From: Bradyrhizobium arachidis | GTDB taxonomy: Bacteria > Pseudomonadota > Alphaproteobacteria > Rhizobiales > Xanthobacteraceae | Assembly: GCF_015291705.1 (NCBI RefSeq) | Contig: NZ_CP030050.1 | Coordinates: forward strand, 248,001-312,000 | Direction of reading: 5' to 3' | Length of the DNA stretch: 64,000 nt | In this document: piece by piece, positions 52,044-59,795 of the stretch | How positions within the stretch are numbered: position 1 is the first letter of the stretch | Layout of the letters: each line of letters starts with the position of its first letter | Notes under the pieces: generated by a model | The model's input: the letters and a program-made list of their open reading frames with translations, nothing else | Database searches by the model: none | What the model was told of the DNA's origin: nothing | Made by a program: the position numbers and the translations under genes

Positions 52044-53258
52044 ATGGCCGACGACAAGCCTGAAGATACAGGATTGGCCCCCGAGTCCGGCCGTGCCAAG
52101 CGCACCCCGCCGACCATCGACCTCGAGGCGACTGACGTCTCGACCCAGCCGCAGGAGACGGCGAGTGAGCCTGACGCTCCGCCGGCGCCGGAGCACGCCG
52201 AGCCCGAGCAGGCAACAGCCGAGCCGGCCGCTGCTGAGCCGGAGCACGTCGAGGAGCAGGCCGCGGTCGCGTCGGCTCCCGCCGCCTCAGCGCCGATTTC
52301 GCCCTGGGTCGTTGCGCCGTTCTCCGGCGCCGTCGCCGCCGCGCTCGTGATCGCGGTCGGCTGGCTGCTGGGCTGGCCCGCTGTGCAGGCGCCGCCTGCC
52401 GCGCCGCAAGTGACGAGCGCGACCGTCGATGCACTCAGCGGCCGCGTCGCCGCGGTCGAAGCCAAGGCGGGCAGGCCCGCCGCCGATCCCGCTATGGCGG
52501 CGCGGATCGACGCGCTGGAAAAATCCGCAAGCTCTTTGCGCAGCGACATCGCCAATCTGCGCACGCAGTCCGACAAGACCGCGAGCTCTCTGAATGACGC
52601 GAAATCTGCACCAAGCGTTGCCGCGTCCGATCTTGCCGCTCTCAACGACCGCATCGCGCAACTCGAGCGCGCCAGCAGGACCGAAAGAGCCGAGCTTGCG
52701 CAGCAGGGTGAGAAGATCGCCGACGCCAAGTCGATGGACGACAAGCCGCTGCGTCATGTGGTGGCAGCGGCCCTGCTCGACGTCGCCGTTCGTCACGGCG
52801 ATCCCTATCAGTCGCAATTGGCCGCGGCGCGGTCGTTCGCAGCCAAGCCCGACGTGCTGAAGCCGCTCGATGCGTTCGCAGCGAGCGGCATTCCGACGCC
52901 GGTCGCGCTGAGCCGCGAGCTGCTCAATATCGTGCCAAAGCTCTCGCCGCCGGCGGAAGCGCCCACCGCGGGTGCCGGCATCGTCGAGCGTCTCCAGGCC
53001 GGAGCGTCGAAGCTCGTCCGCATCGAGCGCACCGACGGGGTCGGCAACGATCGCGGCGCGATCGTTGCGCGGGTCACGGCCGCGGCGCTCCGCAACGATT
53101 TCGTCGAGGCGCGGCGCGAGCTGAAGACGCTGGCGGAGGCCGATCGAGCGCCGGCGCAGGCTTGGCTCGACAAGGCCGATGCGCGCGACGCCGCGCTCGC
53201 TGCCTCCCGCAAATTCGCTGACGACGCCATGGCGGATCTCGCCAAGCCTGTTCAATAA
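52044..53258 (+). CDS. Mitofilin/Mic60-family inner membrane protein
   Basis: Protein of 404 aa. A Pro/Glu/Ala-rich cytoplasmic N-terminus (residues 1-85) is followed by one membrane segment (VVAPFSGAVAAALVIAVGWLLGW). Then come a coiled-coil region (DALEKSASSLRSDIANLRTQSDKTASSLNDAKSAPS and LNDRIAQLERASRTERAELAQQGEKI) and a C-terminal mitofilin-like domain (LRHVVAAALLDVAVRHGDPYQSQLAAARSF). Alphaproteobacterial Mic60 homologues shape intracytoplasmic membranes and precede hemY, exactly as here. Confidence 0.88.
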   Translation: MADDKPEDTGLAPESGRAKRTPPTIDLEATDVSTQPQETASEPDAPPAPEHAEPEQATAEPAAAEPEHVEEQAAVASAPAASAPISPWVVAPFSGAVAAALVIAVGWLLGWPAVQAPPAAPQVTSATVDALSGRVAAVEAKAGRPAADPAMAARIDALEKSASSLRSDIANLRTQSDKTASSLNDAKSAPSVAASDLAALNDRIAQLERASRTERAELAQQGEKIADAKSMDDKPLRHVVAAALLDVAVRHGDPYQSQLAAARSFAAKPDVLKPLDAFAASGIPTPVALSRELLNIVPKLSPPAEAPTAGAGIVERLQAGASKLVRIERTDGVGNDRGAIVARVTAAALRNDFVEARRELKTLAEADRAPAQAWLDKADARDAALAASRKFADDAMADLAKPVQ

Positions 53259-53293
53259 GGTTCGCGCAATAATCAGCGCGTATAGGGATCGCC

Positions 53294-55105
53294 ATGCTTC
53301 GCATCGTCCTCTTCCTTGTCCTGATTGCGCTGGCAGCGGCCGGCGCGGCCTGGGTTGCCGATCAGCCCGGCGATCTCGTCCTGACCGCAGGCGGTTTCCG
53401 CGCCTCGACGACGTTGCCGAGGTTCGTGTTTCTGCTTGGCGTCTTCGCCGCGGCCGTCGTGCTGGTCTGGAGCATCTTGACGATGATCTGGCGCGCGCCT
53501 GGACGTCTGCGCCGCCGCAGCCGCGACAAGCGTCACGCGCGCGGCCGCCACGCCATCACCCACGGACTGCTCGCGATCGGCCACGGCGATGTCGGGCTCG
53601 CGCGCCGTCACGCTGAATCTGCCCGGCGCCTTGCCCCGAACGATCCGCTGGCGCTGCTGCTGCACGCGCAGTCGGCCCAGCTCGAAGGCAATCGCGACGA
53701 AGCCCAGCGCGTCTTCCGCGCCATGGCCGAGCGTGAGGATACGCGCCTGCTCGGCCTGCGCGGCCTGTTCATCGAGGCGCAGCGCGCCGACGATGCGGTC
53801 GGCGCCGTCATGATCGCGGAGGAAGCGATCAAGCTGTCGCCGTCCTCGACCTGGGCCTCGCATGCCGTGCTCGGCTTCCGCTGCGCGCGCGGCGACTGGA
53901 GCGGCGCGCTCGCGATTCTCGACTCCAATCTGGCCTCGGGCCTGATCGACAAGAAGGCCTATCGCCGGCAGCGCGGCGTGCTGCTCACCGCACGCGCGCT
54001 GGAACTGGAGACCATGGACCGCGACGTCGCGCGCGAGAGCGTGATGGAGGCGATCAAGCTCGCGCCGACTTTGGTGCCGGCCGCCGTTCTTGCCGCGAAA
54101 TTCGAAAGCGAGGCGCATCAGGTGCGCCGTTCCATGAAGCTGGTCGAGGCCGCCTGGCTCGCCAATCCGCATCCCGATCTCGCCGACGCCTATGCGCATG
54201 TGAAGCTCGGCGATTCCGCGCGGCAGCGCTTGCAGCGGGTCGAGACGCTCGCCGCCAAGACGCCCACCGACAAGGTGGGCCATGTCGAGGGCCAGCTCGC
54301 GATCGCGCGTGCCGCGATCGATGCGTCTGAATTCGCGCGGGCGCGCGAGGTGCTGGCGCCTTACGTCAACGATCCGCCCCAGCGCGTGGCGCTGCTGATG
54401 GCCGAGCTCGAGCGCGCCGAGCACGGCGACAGCGGCCGTGCCCGCGCCTGGACCTTGCGCGCGGTACGTGCCCGCCACGATCCGGCCTGGACCGCGGACG
54501 GTTATGTCAGCGACCGCTGGCGTCCGGTCTCCCCGGTCACCGGCCGGCTCGATGCCTTCCAGTGGCAGACGCCGGTCGCGAGCCTTCCGTCCGACAAGGG
54601 CACCACGATCGAATCCTCGGCCTTCGAGGAGGCCATGCTGGCCGCCCCGCCCCCGAAGCGGGTGACGGTGGCGCCGACCGAAACCCCGGTGGAACCGGCC
54701 GTAATCTCACCGGCTCCGGCGCCGGCCGCGCAGGACAATTCGCCTCCCGAGGCCAAGGAGATCGTCCAGGAACCCATCAAGGAAACCGTCACGGAAGCTC
54801 CCAAGGAAGTCGCCGCCAAGGAAGAGCCGGCGGTCGCGCCCGCCGAACCGGTCAAATCGGCCTCCGAGACCGCCGAATCATCGCCGGTTGCGGCAACCCC
54901 GGTGTTCCGAACCCGCGCCGACCTCGGCAAGCCTGCGTCCGCGCCGATCCAGGCCGTCATCCCGATCGTCCGTGCGCCGGACGATCCCGGGATCGATGAC
55001 GAGGGTCCGAGCGATGAATTTACGGAACAAATCGGCACGCCCAAGGGTCACGCCAAGGAGCAGGCCGGCGGCTGGCGCGGATTCTGGTCCCGCTGGGGCG
55101 CGTGA
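53294..55105 (+). CDS. hemY: HemY-like protein (heme biosynthesis, TPR)
   Basis: Protein of 603 aa. There are two N-terminal membrane segments (LRIVLFLVLIALAAAGAAWVA and FVFLLGVFAAAVVLVWSIL), then the HemY_N region TMIWRAPGRLRRRSRDKRHARGRHAITHGLLAIGHGDVGLARRHAESARRLAPNDPLALLLHAQSAQLEGN, and TPR helices to about residue 400. The C-terminal 200 residues are Pro/Glu/Lys-rich and probably disordered. The enteric hemXDY layout suggests the same membrane-scaffold role; no enzymatic activity is expected. Confidence 0.9.
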   Translation: MLRIVLFLVLIALAAAGAAWVADQPGDLVLTAGGFRASTTLPRFVFLLGVFAAAVVLVWSILTMIWRAPGRLRRRSRDKRHARGRHAITHGLLAIGHGDVGLARRHAESARRLAPNDPLALLLHAQSAQLEGNRDEAQRVFRAMAEREDTRLLGLRGLFIEAQRADDAVGAVMIAEEAIKLSPSSTWASHAVLGFRCARGDWSGALAILDSNLASGLIDKKAYRRQRGVLLTARALELETMDRDVARESVMEAIKLAPTLVPAAVLAAKFESEAHQVRRSMKLVEAAWLANPHPDLADAYAHVKLGDSARQRLQRVETLAAKTPTDKVGHVEGQLAIARAAIDASEFARAREVLAPYVNDPPQRVALLMAELERAEHGDSGRARAWTLRAVRARHDPAWTADGYVSDRWRPVSPVTGRLDAFQWQTPVASLPSDKGTTIESSAFEEAMLAAPPPKRVTVAPTETPVEPAVISPAPAPAAQDNSPPEAKEIVQEPIKETVTEAPKEVAAKEEPAVAPAEPVKSASETAESSPVAATPVFRTRADLGKPASAPIQAVIPIVRAPDDPGIDDEGPSDEFTEQIGTPKGHAKEQAGGWRGFWSRWGA

Positions 55106-55120
55106 GGCGCATTTCGCCTC
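55104..55120 (+). terminator. Small hairpin at the hemY stop codon
   Basis: GAGGCG-CATTT-CGCCTC, a perfect 6-bp stem overlapping the TGA stop codon of hemY and followed by a C/T-rich stretch. Weak evidence for termination before tRNA-Thr. Confidence 0.4.
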
Positions 55121-55205
55121 CCGCTTCTCCTTGCCAATTCGGGCCATGCCCGATATCAGGAGCGCGCGTATCGGGACCGGCATCGCCGAGGTTCCGGCAG
55201 GGTTC

Positions 55206-55281
55206 GCCGCAATAGCTCAGTCGGTAGAGCACGTCATTCGTAATGACGGGGTCGGGGGTTCGAATCCCTCTTGCGGCACCA
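55206..55281 (+). tRNA. tRNA-Thr (CGT)
   Basis: Cloverleaf of 76 bases including CCA. The acceptor GCCGCAA pairs perfectly with TTGCGGC. The anticodon stem CGTCA/TGACG encloses loop TTCGTAA, giving anticodon CGT at 55239-55241 (codon ACG). The T arm holds GGTTCGAATCC. Confidence 0.97.
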
Positions 55282-55416
55282 GCGCCTAGATCCCGATCGC
55301 TATCAGGCACCTGCCGACTGCATTCGCGTGCGGCGCCAGCTTCGTGACGTCTATCACATAACCTCGCACCCAACCTCTCCTAGTCTCCGCGTCACGCAAA
55401 CACGGGGAGATTTCAC

Positions 55417-55809
55417 ATGCGCAAGATCATTCTGGTTGCCGCCATGGTGCTGGCCTCCGCATCTGCCCATGCCGGCGACCGCAGCCTGTCGATGTCCGCG
55501 GCGACGGACCATACCTCCGCTTCGCAAATCACGACGACAGCGGCCACCCAGGTGAGCGAAGTCGCGCCTGCCGCGGAGACACCGAAATATACCGACCGTC
55601 CACCGGCGATCCCGGCTCCTCCGGCTCCAGCCGCTGCCCCTGCGCCCGTTGCGGCAACCGCTCCGGCCGTGACCACGACAGCTTCAGCGCCGACGACAAC
55701 TCAGCCTGCGCCGAAGACATTGGCGAAAGCCAGCAAGCCGAAGCACAAACGCGAATGGACCGAGCGCCGCATCATCGGCGAGCTGCATCGTCACGGCATC
55801 TATTGGTAA
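55417..55809 (+). CDS. Small secreted Pro/Ala-rich protein
   Basis: Protein of 130 aa with a clear signal peptide (MRKIILVAAMVLASASAHAG). The middle is low-complexity Ala/Pro/Thr (AIPAPPAPAAAPAPVAATAPAVTTTASAPTTT). The C-terminus is basic and looks conserved: SKPKHKREWTERRIIGELHRHGIYW. I do not recognise the family; the tail could be a folded peptide or a wall/envelope binding element. Codon use looks like that of its neighbours. Confidence 0.75.
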   Translation: MRKIILVAAMVLASASAHAGDRSLSMSAATDHTSASQITTTAATQVSEVAPAAETPKYTDRPPAIPAPPAPAAAPAPVAATAPAVTTTASAPTTTQPAPKTLAKASKPKHKREWTERRIIGELHRHGIYW

Positions 55810-55827
55810 GGCGATTGCCACAACGGC

Positions 55828-55912
55828 CGTCATGCACGGGCTTGACCCGGGCATCCACGTCTTCGGCCTTGGTCCAAAAACGTGGATGGCCGGGACAAGC
55901 CCGGCCATGACG
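55828..55912. repeat. Long palindromic intergenic element (CGTCATGC type)
   Basis: Same family as 19525-19609: CGTCATGCACGGGCTTG at the left and CAAGCCCGGCCATGACG at the right, with GGGCATCCACGT and ACGTGGATGGCC inside. It lies between the convergent secreted-protein and deacetylase genes. Confidence 0.85.
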
Positions 55913-55940
55913 CAAAAAGTTTTGGACCTAACGGGTCTCG

Positions 55941-57002
55941 TTACTGCGAAACCGTCTGCACCACGCTCGAGATCGGACGCAAGGTCGTGCTGGCGGTCGG
56001 CACCTTCAGGTCCTTCATCAGCGCCTCGTCGTATTCCGGCAGCGTCTGAAGCGTCGTCTTGGCCTTGATCTGCACGACCTTGTAGCCGCCGGCCTTGAGC
56101 CGCGCGAGCAGCGCCGGCATCGCTTCGCCGGTGTGCTTCTGGAAGTCGTGCATCAGGATGATGCCCTTGCCGAGCTTGTCGAGCCGCGTCATCACCGTCT
56201 CGATGATCTTCTCCGGCGTCGCGCCCTTCCGGAAGTCGAAGGAGTCGATATCGGTCGAGAACATCGCGACGTTGCGGGTGCCGAAATAGCTCACGATCGC
56301 CGGGTTGTGCTGAAGCTGCGGGAAGCGGAAGAACGGCGCGGGGTTGGCACCGAGCGCGAATTTCACCGCGCTGATGCCCTTTTCGACCTCGTCCTTGGCC
56401 ATCTGCTCGGTCATCTTCTTGCCGTTCAGATTGACGTGCGACCAGGTGTGCGTGCCGACCGTGTGGCCCTGGGCCAGCACCTGGCGCAGGATTTCCGGAT
56501 GATAGGTCGCATGCTTGCCGACCGAGAAGAACAGGCCCTTGGTGCATTCATCCGCGAGCGCCTTCAGCACCGCGGGCGTGTTCACCGGCCACGGACCGTC
56601 ATCGAAGGTCAGCACGACTTCCTTGTCGGTAAGGAAGTCGAACTGCTTGAAATGATCGAAGCCGAAGCCGGGGCCGCCGGTGGTGTCGATCTCGACCACG
56701 CGCGAGACGCCGAGCGCGTTCGGATTGGCGCAGGCTTGCTTCGGCTGGACCGGCATGATCGGTGCCGGCGCAGGCGCGGGTGCCTGGGCAAATGCGGTCG
56801 GCTTGGCCGCGACCGTGGCGGTGGTCTCGACGTCGTCCTTGGCGGCGAGCTTCGCCGGTGCCGGGAGCGGATCGGCGGCACGGGCGGCAACTGTCTTGGG
56901 AGCGCCCTGGTCGGCGCGCGCGGAATAATAAAACCAACCGCCGGCGGCGATGAGGACCGCGGCAACTACACTGGCCAGCATCAGGCCCAACGCATTACGC
57001 AT
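55941..57002 (-). CDS. Polysaccharide deacetylase (NodB fold)
   Basis: Exported or membrane-anchored carbohydrate esterase family 4 protein of 353 aa. One N-terminal hydrophobic segment (LMLASVVAAVLIAAGGWFYYS) is followed by an Ala/Pro-rich linker, then the NodB domain: VVLTFDDGPWPVNTPAVL (catalytic Asp pair), TVGTHTWSHVNL (metal histidines), FFRFPQLQHN, and IILMHDFQKHTGEAM at the C-terminus. Metal-binding Asp-His-His are intact. It removes N-acetyl groups from a cell-wall or surface glycan. ATG 57002 has GGAAAGAG upstream. Confidence 0.93.
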   Translation of the reverse strand: MRNALGLMLASVVAAVLIAAGGWFYYSARADQGAPKTVAARAADPLPAPAKLAAKDDVETTATVAAKPTAFAQAPAPAPAPIMPVQPKQACANPNALGVSRVVEIDTTGGPGFGFDHFKQFDFLTDKEVVLTFDDGPWPVNTPAVLKALADECTKGLFFSVGKHATYHPEILRQVLAQGHTVGTHTWSHVNLNGKKMTEQMAKDEVEKGISAVKFALGANPAPFFRFPQLQHNPAIVSYFGTRNVAMFSTDIDSFDFRKGATPEKIIETVMTRLDKLGKGIILMHDFQKHTGEAMPALLARLKAGGYKVVQIKAKTTLQTLPEYDEALMKDLKVPTASTTLRPISSVVQTVSQ

Positions 57003-57132
57003 CGCTACTCTTTCCAATTACGCAACCAAACCGGCGGAATCCCCCGCGCGACGAGCCATTAATGCGAAGGAACAGTTAACGTGACACCAACACGACAGCG
57101 GACGCGGTGGAATTTCAGCGGGGTGCGCCAAA

Positions 57133-57146
57133 GTGACCGATGTCAC
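57133..57146. promoter_or_regulatory. CRP/FNR-like half-site pair 1 (GTGA-N6-TCAC)
   Basis: GTGACCGATGTCAC, with GTGAC/GTCAC arms, in the divergent region between the NodB-fold deacetylase and the cysteine-patterned secreted protein. A second copy lies exactly 30 bp downstream. Confidence 0.5.
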
Positions 57147-57162
57147 AGAAGGTGGCCTGCCC

Positions 57163-57176
57163 GTGACCGTCATCAC
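57163..57176. promoter_or_regulatory. CRP/FNR-like half-site pair 2 (GTGA-N6-TCAC)
   Basis: GTGACCGTCATCAC, the same GTGA-N6-TCAC core 30 bp from copy 1 (about three helical turns) and 80 bases before the start codon at 57256. Confidence 0.5.
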
Positions 57177-57255
57177 AGTGGAAACTGTTTTGGCGGAGCA
57201 TCGTAGTTCCCATCAACAACGGGCTCGCTGTCCGCGGTGCCAATGGGAGCTTCAA

Positions 57256-57564
57256 ATGACCAAGTCCTTCTCGGCCCAGTCCTTGAGTAGCAAGATTCGC
57301 GATACCAGCCTGGCGCTGGGCTTTGCCGTCATCGTCTCGATCGTGTCGACGACCTCGAGCTTCGCCTTCTCGGCCGAAGCCCAGCAGATGTGCACCGGCG
57401 ATGCCTTCCGCCTCTGCTCGTCGGAAATCCCCAACATTCCGAAGATCACCGCGTGCATGATGAAGCATCGCTCGGATCTGAGCGCCGGCTGCCGCGCGGT
57501 GATGGACAAGGACCTCGCCAAGGGCGCTTCACGCAAGGTCGCTGACGCCCAGGACAGTCATTAA
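57256..57564 (+). CDS. Small secreted cysteine-patterned protein (A)
   Basis: Protein of 102 aa from ATG 57256 (GGGAG upstream); the longer frame from 57133 is artefactual. A signal/membrane segment (LALGFAVIVSIVSTTSSFAFSAEA) is followed by CTGDAFRLC, then ACMMKHRSDLSAGCRAVM. Cysteines at 46, 54, 67 and 79 give C-x7-C-x12-C-x11-C, the same spacing as the protein at 57737. It resembles the cysteine-rich (GLG1-like) repeat of some secreted proteins. Probably two disulfides; function unknown. Confidence 0.8.
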   Translation: MTKSFSAQSLSSKIRDTSLALGFAVIVSIVSTTSSFAFSAEAQQMCTGDAFRLCSSEIPNIPKITACMMKHRSDLSAGCRAVMDKDLAKGASRKVADAQDSH

Positions 57565-57736
57565 GAGAATTTGCAACGCCGCAAGCGTTGCGATCTAAGC
57601 TCCCTACGCGATGCGCCCCGGTATCAAGCCGGGGCGACGCGGCGACGAAGATGTCTGCTGCCAATAAAGCCGTTGCGGCTGAGAGATCGTCGCACTAGCT
57701 TCGCCCGACTTTCTTTCCGGGTAGAGGCATTACGCG

Positions 57737-57952
57737 ATGACCAGATTTCTTTTCACTGTTTCTTTGCTCCTCTGCGCATCGGCTGCATCCGCGCAACAGC
57801 AGCCCGGTCACGATGCCTGCGCGCGTGATGTCAGCCGTCACTGCCGCGCCGTGATGAACAATGGCGATGGTGCCGTGCTCGTCTGTCTCAAGCAGAACCG
57901 CTCCCGCCTCAGCAAGGCCTGCGACAAGGTGCTGACCGACCACGGGCAGTGA
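57737..57952 (+). CDS. Small secreted cysteine-patterned protein (B)
   Basis: Protein of 71 aa with a signal peptide ending at ASAQQQ. The mature chain CARDVSRHCRAVMNNGDGAVLVCLKQNRSRLSKACDKVL has cysteines at 28, 36, 50 and 62 (C-x7-C-x13-C-x11-C), matching protein A. The gap to protein A is 172 bases. I see no RBS stronger than GGGTAGAGG upstream. Likely a paralogue of A. Confidence 0.8.
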   Translation: MTRFLFTVSLLLCASAASAQQQPGHDACARDVSRHCRAVMNNGDGAVLVCLKQNRSRLSKACDKVLTDHGQ

Positions 57953-57958
57953 CGAGGC

Positions 57959-59647
57959 TTACGTACTGCTCCCCGCCGCGGTCGCGACCACCGGCAGCAC
58001 TTCCTTGCTCGCGCGGTCCGGCGTCTCTTCCTTCCAGCGTACCGAGCCGAACGGCCGTTCCAGCATGCGGCGGACGCGCACCGGCTCGGGACCGATGTGG
58101 AAATCGATCGCCTGCTGATGCAGCGCGCGTTCGGACAGGGTCGAGCGGTTGCGCTGGCGCAAGTAATCGAACCAGGTCGGGCAGTGATAGCGCTCGGTCC
58201 ACAATTCGGGATCGGCGATGTCGCGCGCGATCGACCAGCCATAGGCGCCGTTGCGCTGCCTCGAGAGTTGCACATCCTGCATCACATTGTGGAAGGCGCG
58301 CGCATTCTCCTGGGACACGCGATATTCGATCTCGACCACCAAGGGTCCGCTGCGGCCGGTGATCGACAGCTTCACCTCGGGATCGGCCAGCACGTCGGCA
58401 TCCTCGTTGCGGGCGCCGACCCGCGGCATCGTCAGCCAGATCCCGAGCAGCGGCGAGAGCAGCATCAGGCCGGCGGCAACCAGCAGCGCGACCTCGACGC
58501 CGGCATAGTCGGTGAGATGGCCCCAGCCCCAGGCGCCGATCGCGATGCCGCCGGAGATCGAGGCCTGGAACGCCGCGAGCGAGCGGCCCGCCACCCAGCG
58601 CGGCGCCGAGAGCTGCACGCCGATGTTGAACAGCGCGACCGCCGCCATCCAGACTGCGCCGGCGAGCACCAGCGCCGCCGCGGTCAGCACCGGCTCGGTG
58701 CTGACGGCAAGCGCGGCCATCGCGAACGCCATCGAGATGGTGCAGGCGCGGATCGCGGCCTCGCCGCTCATGCGCTTGCGCAATTCGTGGATGTTGAGCG
58801 CGCCGACGACGGCGCCCATGCCGAACGCGCCGAGCATGATGCCGTAGGTCTGCGCGCCGCCATGCAGGAGGTCGCGCGCGACCAGCGGCATCAGCGCCAT
58901 GATGGCGCCGCCGATCAGACCCATCACCAGCGTGCGCAACAGCACGATCTTGATCGGCGGCGAATTGGTGATGTAGCGGAAGCCGGACACCATGGCGCGG
59001 TTGAGCTTCTCGCGCGGCAGGCGCGAGGGTTCGACCACGCGCCGCCACAGCAGCAGCACCACCAGCAGCGGCAGATAGAGGATCGCATTGCAGGCAAAGG
59101 CAGCCACCGCGCCGAGTGCGGCGACGATGACGCCGCCGACCGCCGGACCGAAGCTGCGCGCGATGTTGTAGCTGATGCCGTTCAGCGCGACAGCCGACGG
59201 CAATGCTTCGGGCGGCACCTGCTCGCTGACCGAGGATTGCCAGGCCGGCCCGAACAGCGCGTTGCCGCTGCCGACGACGAAGCAGAAGGCGAGCAGCGTC
59301 TCCGGGGTAATCAGCTTGAGTCCGGCCAGGATCGTCAGCGCGGACGCGCCGGTCAGCGCGATCGCGAGCGAGACCAGGGTGACGATGCGGCGGTCGTACA
59401 TGTCGGCGATCGCGCCGGCCGGCATCGAGATCAGCATGATCGGCAGCATCAAGGCGGTCTGCACCAGCGCGACCTGGTCGGCCGAGGCCGCCATCTGCGT
59501 CATCGCCCAGGCCGCGCCCACGCCCTGGATCAAGAGGCCGAGATTGGAGAGCAGGCTGGCGAGCCAGATGCGCCGGAAGACGGTGTACCGCAGCGGCGCG
59601 GTAATGCCGTCGGCCGCAATTTTCTGACGGTTCGGCTGCTCGGTCAT
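57959..59647 (-). CDS. MFS transporter (EntS/MFS_3 type) with C-terminal extension
   Basis: Protein of 562 aa. Residues 15-420 form a 12-helix MFS domain: FRRIWLASLLSNLGLLIQGVGAAWAMTQMA, AGAIADMYDRRIVTLVSLAIAL, and GAQTYGIMLGAFGMGAVVGALNIHEL. The C-terminal 130 residues (VKLSITGRSGPLVVEIEYRVSQENARAFHNVMQDVQLSRQRNGAYGWSIARDIADPELWTERYHCPTWFDYLRQ) look like a ferredoxin-like antibiotic-biosynthesis-monooxygenase fold. This layout is known for MFS_3 proteins; the cargo is unknown. ATG 59647 is the probable start; the longer frame to 59938 is not. Confidence 0.88.
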   Translation of the reverse strand: MTEQPNRQKIAADGITAPLRYTVFRRIWLASLLSNLGLLIQGVGAAWAMTQMAASADQVALVQTALMLPIMLISMPAGAIADMYDRRIVTLVSLAIALTGASALTILAGLKLITPETLLAFCFVVGSGNALFGPAWQSSVSEQVPPEALPSAVALNGISYNIARSFGPAVGGVIVAALGAVAAFACNAILYLPLLVVLLLWRRVVEPSRLPREKLNRAMVSGFRYITNSPPIKIVLLRTLVMGLIGGAIMALMPLVARDLLHGGAQTYGIMLGAFGMGAVVGALNIHELRKRMSGEAAIRACTISMAFAMAALAVSTEPVLTAAALVLAGAVWMAAVALFNIGVQLSAPRWVAGRSLAAFQASISGGIAIGAWGWGHLTDYAGVEVALLVAAGLMLLSPLLGIWLTMPRVGARNEDADVLADPEVKLSITGRSGPLVVEIEYRVSQENARAFHNVMQDVQLSRQRNGAYGWSIARDIADPELWTERYHCPTWFDYLRQRNRSTLSERALHQQAIDFHIGPEPVRVRRMLERPFGSVRWKEETPDRASKEVLPVVATAAGSST

Positions 59648-59795
59648 ATCCCCTTCCATATGGGCTGGCAGAAGTGGGCTTGGAGTGGTCTTCGGGTGAT
59701 TCCGGCAAGACCAGTGATGCCCGCGAAAGTCCTTCGCTGTCCAGTGGTTAGGCCGGTATAAGCAGTGCAAAGATGGGCTTGCCGGGGAGGAACAG

